Assembly (NCBI GenBank): GCA_902482035.1
Contig: CABSYW010000052.1
Location: forward strand, 1-6,467
Length of the DNA: 6,467 bases
From: an uncultured Collinsella sp.
GTDB lineage: Bacteria > Actinomycetota > Coriobacteriia > Coriobacteriales > Coriobacteriaceae
Reading direction: 5' to 3'
Part shown: piece by piece, positions 5,216-6,467 of the stretch
Layout of the letters: each line of letters starts with the position of its first letter
How positions within the stretch are numbered: position 1 is the first letter of the stretch
Notes under the pieces: generated by a model
What the model saw: only the letters and a program-made list of their open reading frames with translations
What the model was told of the DNA's origin: nothing
Databases searched by the model: none
Made by a program: the position numbers and the translations under genes

Positions 5216-5435
5216 GCATATCATCATCCTCGAATTCGCCAAGGTAGGTGTAATGGTGATAGCGTTCCCCATCATACTCGTACCCAGTGTAGTCATAACC
5301 TCTCTGAGTAACCCCTTGATAAGGCTTGAACTCCGCCTCAGCCTCTTCTTTGGTGTAGTGGTCAGCATCGAACCAAACGCCCTCGGTCTTATCATCGCCC
5401 CAGCCGAGCTTTTTGCCCTTGAATACGTGTCTCAT
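5181..5435 (-). CDS. Small acidic, Tyr-rich protein of unknown function
   Basis: The protein has 84 residues from ATG 5435-5433; a GTG nine bases upstream is possible, but GAAAG sits ten bases before the ATG. It starts MRHVFKGKKLGWGDDKTEGV. The middle (about residues 46-66) is Tyr-rich, with YDYTGYEYDGERYHHYTY, and the end is acidic (GEFEDDDMPTSDADLWNRK). I count 20 Asp/Glu against 11 Lys/Arg, and nine Tyr. It has no membrane segment, signal or Cys. An extended -10 promoter is placed correctly upstream. Codon use and GC are lower than in the neighbouring genes, so it came from a different source. I do not recognise the family. Small acidic proteins of mobile elements include DNA-mimic inhibitors, but nothing here proves that. 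Confidence 0.65.
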   Translation of the reverse strand: MRHVFKGKKLGWGDDKTEGVWFDADHYTKEEAEAEFKPYQGVTQRGYDYTGYEYDGERYHHYTYLGEFEDDDMPTSDADLWNRK

Positions 5436-5472
5436 GGTATCCACACTTTCACTAATGACTCCCGTTTAGGCT

Positions 5473-5481
5473 ATTGTAGCA
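5473..5481 (-). promoter_or_regulatory. Extended -10 promoter for the 84-residue protein
   Basis: On the minus strand this reads TGCTACAAT, an extended -10 element (TGn plus TACAAT). It would start transcription near 5466, leaving about 30 bases of leader. No good -35 box is seen, which is usual for extended -10 promoters. Confidence 0.5.
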
Positions 5482-5923
5482 CTCTCCCATTCAGCTCGTT
5501 CGTCTTTTCGGCATATCCAACCAACTGTCTTGTCTTCAGATGCCCCGACGTCCCCACGGCGTCCATCCCCGTCGTCGCGAAGCTGATGCCCGAGCTTCAT
5601 TTGGCCCCATTTCCGCTCATAAGTACCTTGAGGCTACGGAACGTGCCCGAAGCGATAACACCGCTCAACGACAACTCCCGCGAAGTGACGGCTGTGGCCT
5701 CCTTCAGCGCCGAACGCGAGTTGAACGCGTGTTACATTCGCGCCGTGCGCCACAACGCGCTCATGCCATCCACCGGCGCAAGCGCCAAGAACCCGTAAAA
5801 CCAACAGCTCGTGCACGGCCACGAACCCGCGCCCACGTCGCCTCCGCTTACGACGAGCCTAGCTTGCTTGGCGGGCATCCACCCAAGACACGCATTGGAC
5901 GGCGTTGCACCAACAGCAAGCAA
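5482..5923. other. Stretch without a convincing gene
   Basis: All six frames give only Arg/Pro/Ser/Ala-rich or interrupted readings. The longest plus-strand reading (5540-5926, Arg-rich) has no ribosome binding site and no recognisable motif. On the minus strand one frame is open apart from a single TAA near 5730, which could mean a decayed gene, but nothing in it resembles a known family. No tRNA or CRISPR repeat is seen. Confidence 0.5.
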
Positions 5924-5983
5924 TAACCCAGAGGCGCTCCTCATTTGCATTATGCCTAATGAAGAGCGCCTCTATTTGGGTTA
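5924..5983. repeat. 60-base imperfect hairpin
   Basis: TAACCCA (5924-5930) pairs with TGGGTTA (5977-5983). GAGGCGCTC (5931-5939) pairs with GAGCGCCTC (5964-5972), and TCATT (5941-5945) with AATGA (5958-5962), with a 12-base loop. One-base and four-base bulges interrupt it. No T-run follows, so it is not an ordinary terminator. The DNA becomes AT-rich right after it. It could be the end of a mobile unit, a structured RNA or a protein-binding cruciform. Confidence 0.6.
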
Positions 5984-6017
5984 AATGCAATATGCGATAA
6001 CGAAACCCCCGAAGTCA

Positions 6018-6087
6018 GTACTCATTTCCGACGTCTATGAACACCAGCCAATCGATACTCAAAACGTCGTGAGTACAATTTGAGTAC
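6018..6087. repeat. Cluster of TGAGTA(C) motifs
   Basis: There are two direct copies of TGAGTAC at 6070-6076 and 6081-6087, 11 bases apart (one helical turn). Inverted copies lie at 6018-6024 (GTACTCA) and 6056-6061 (TACTCA). Four copies within 70 bases near the candidate right attachment site suggest integrase or excisionase arm sites, a role that is inferred. Confidence 0.5.
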
Positions 6088-6241
6088 CAACCTGAGCGAT
6101 CCCTTGCGAGCAAAAGCAATCTGCCGGTCAGCATTAATTTGAAATGAATTGATGGCGTTGCTTCGGTAATTGAAAGCACTTTAAAACGTACCAGTAAACA
6201 ATTATCCCAGCTAAACAGCTTGAGAGATTGCGTAGCTGGCT

Positions 6242-6258
6242 TGTATATACCATATACA
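6242..6258. repeat. TGTATAT-ACC-ATATACA inverted repeat
   Basis: Seven-base arms pair perfectly around ACC, about 33 bases before the guaA terminator. It is operator-like or part of the attachment region. No gene start lies next to it. Confidence 0.4.
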
Positions 6259-6290
6259 CCACAGTCCGCAGACACCCATGGCATGTAAAT

Positions 6291-6324
6291 AAAAAAAAGA
6301 GGGAGGCTGTTTCCGACCTCCCTC
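6291..6324 (-). terminator. guaA intrinsic terminator
   Basis: On the minus strand GAGGGAGG (6324-6317), a ten-base loop and CCTCCCTC (6306-6299) are followed by eight T (6298-6291). It begins 15 bases after the guaA stop. If the insertion model is right, this terminator was supplied by the element together with the last guaA codons. Confidence 0.88.
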
Positions 6325-6339
6325 GCAAAGGGCTATCTA

Positions 6340-6360
6340 CTATTCCCACTCGATGGTTGC
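6340..6360 (-). repeat. guaA: guaA terminal codons, candidate right attachment site
   Basis: On the minus strand this reads GCA ACC ATC GAG TGG GAA TAG. Bases 6344-6356 match 1531-1543 at 12 of 13 positions. The shared CCATCGA could be the crossover segment. The differences beyond it are synonymous or affect only the stop codon, as expected if an element carries its own version of the gene end. Confidence 0.6.
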
Positions 6361-6420
6361 TGGGGGTTTGCTAGTGCAATCCAGTACCACGCGGTTGATC
6401 TGGCGGCCCTCGTTGGTGAC
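6340..6420 (-). CDS. guaA: GMP synthetase (glutamine-hydrolysing), C-terminal fragment
   Basis: Only the last 26 codons and the stop are present: VTNEGRQINRVVLDCTSKPP then ATIEWE. The ending K-P-P-x-T-I-E-W-E is the hallmark C-terminus of GuaA, part of the dimerisation domain next to the XMP-binding site. The enzyme converts XMP, ATP and glutamine to GMP in purine synthesis, in the cytoplasm. The gene is cut at 6420 because the rest of the contig is sequencing adapter, not because the gene is broken. The last codons overlap the repeat shared with 1531-1543, so the reading frame stays intact across the proposed insertion. Confidence 0.92.
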   Translation of the reverse strand, partial: VTNEGRQINRVVLDCTSKPPATIEWE

Positions 6421-6467
6421 TGTCTCTTATACACATCTGACGCTGCCGACGAACTCTAGGGTGTAGA
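6420..6467. other. Nextera adapter, index and i5 primer start (sequencing artefact)
   Basis: From 6420 the sequence is CTGTCTCTTATACACATCT, the reverse complement of the Tn5 mosaic end, then GACGCTGCCGACGA (to 6452), the rest of the Nextera read-1 adapter. Next come ACTCTAGG (6453-6460), an 8-base index, and GTGTAGA (6461-6467), the start of the reverse-complemented i5 primer. None of this is genomic. The C at 6420 could belong to either side. Confidence 0.97.

Larger units (their letters stand above)
5984..6290. other. AT-rich gene-free right end of the island
   Basis: The DNA is visibly richer in A/T than the rest of the window. Small readings on the minus strand (for example 6284 to 6015) lack a ribosome binding site and look random. 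The stretch holds TGAGTA(C) repeats, an inverted repeat CCAGCTA/TAGCTGG (6207-6213 and 6233-6239) and the TGTATAT palindrome. This is what the recombinase-binding side of an attachment site can look like. Confidence 0.5.
1531..6356. mobile_element. Putative guaA-targeted genomic island without integrase
   Basis: The limits are the two near-identical copies of the guaA terminal codons (1531-1543 and 6344-6356). The 3' end of guaA is a known insertion site for tyrosine-recombinase islands and conjugative elements in several bacterial groups. In support, the enclosed DNA holds accessory genes (DUF3800, excisionase-like regulators, orphan small proteins), pseudogenes and base-composition steps near 5030 and 5920. 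Against it, no integrase, relaxase or replication gene is readable and the repeat is short. It may be a decayed or satellite element, or several insertions at one hot spot. Confidence 0.5.

Noticed and set aside
5166..5798. Plus-strand reading of 210 codons
   Set aside because: Its first third is antisense to the better supported 84-residue gene, it has no plausible ribosome binding site, and I recognise no motif.
5540..5926. Arg-rich plus-strand reading of 128 codons
   Set aside because: Low-complexity Arg/Pro/Ala composition, no ribosome binding site, no motif.
5924..5983. Integron attC site
   Set aside because: GTTAAAT at one end fits the GTTRRRY core, but the other end lacks a matching RYYYAAC core and no integron integrase or cassette is present.
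1..6467. CRISPR arrays, tRNA or rRNA genes
   Set aside because: No regularly spaced repeats of CRISPR type and no cloverleaf or rRNA sequence were recognised on either strand.

Overview
The window looks like actinobacterial, GC-rich chromosomal DNA. The two flanking housekeeping genes fit Bifidobacterium or a close relative, but that genus call rests on my memory of the protein sequences, not on a search. At the left is most of a DUF1846-family gene (minus strand, 3' end cut by the window edge). At the right are the last 26 codons of guaA (GMP synthetase, minus strand) with its terminator. In the backbone these two probably lie close together. Here about 4.8 kb of accessory DNA separates them.

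The accessory DNA is bounded by a near-perfect 13-base repeat, TCCCAyTCGATGG, at 1531-1543 and 6344-6356. On the minus strand both copies encode the guaA ending I-E-W-E-stop. The right copy is the working gene end. The left copy is a displaced end with no gene in front of it. This is the expected footprint of a tyrosine-recombinase element inserted into the 3' end of guaA. No integrase can be read inside it, so the island is decayed, dependent on a recombinase encoded elsewhere, or wrongly assembled. Clusters of short repeats near both ends (1644-1706 and 6018-6087) resemble recombinase arm sites.

Reading left to right inside the island: a gene-free end (1548-1766); a good promoter and a two-hairpin leader RNA ending in an intrinsic terminator just before a DUF3800 gene (1872-2543, plus strand); a short in-frame ORF after its stop; a convergent minus-strand cluster made of a Cys-rich zinc-ribbon ORF (4274 to 4026), a tandem-DUF1294 membrane protein (3992 to 3351) and a broken membrane/zinc-ribbon gene (3330 to 2801); an orphan plus-strand terminator, a perfect palindrome and direct repeats ahead of an excisionase-like helix-turn-helix gene (4604-4822); a second helix-turn-helix gene truncated near 5030; a lower-GC patch with an 84-residue acidic, Tyr-rich orphan protein (5435 to 5181); and about 850 bases without a convincing gene that hold a large imperfect hairpin and the repeat cluster.

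The last 48 bases (6420-6467) are not genomic. They read as a Nextera transposase adapter, then an 8-base index and the start of the i5 primer. The assembly was made from untrimmed reads, so single-base lesions in this window should be confirmed against reads before they are treated as real.

The most interesting items are the DUF3800 gene with its attenuator-like leader, the guaA-targeted island without an integrase, and the membrane/zinc-ribbon cluster of unknown function.
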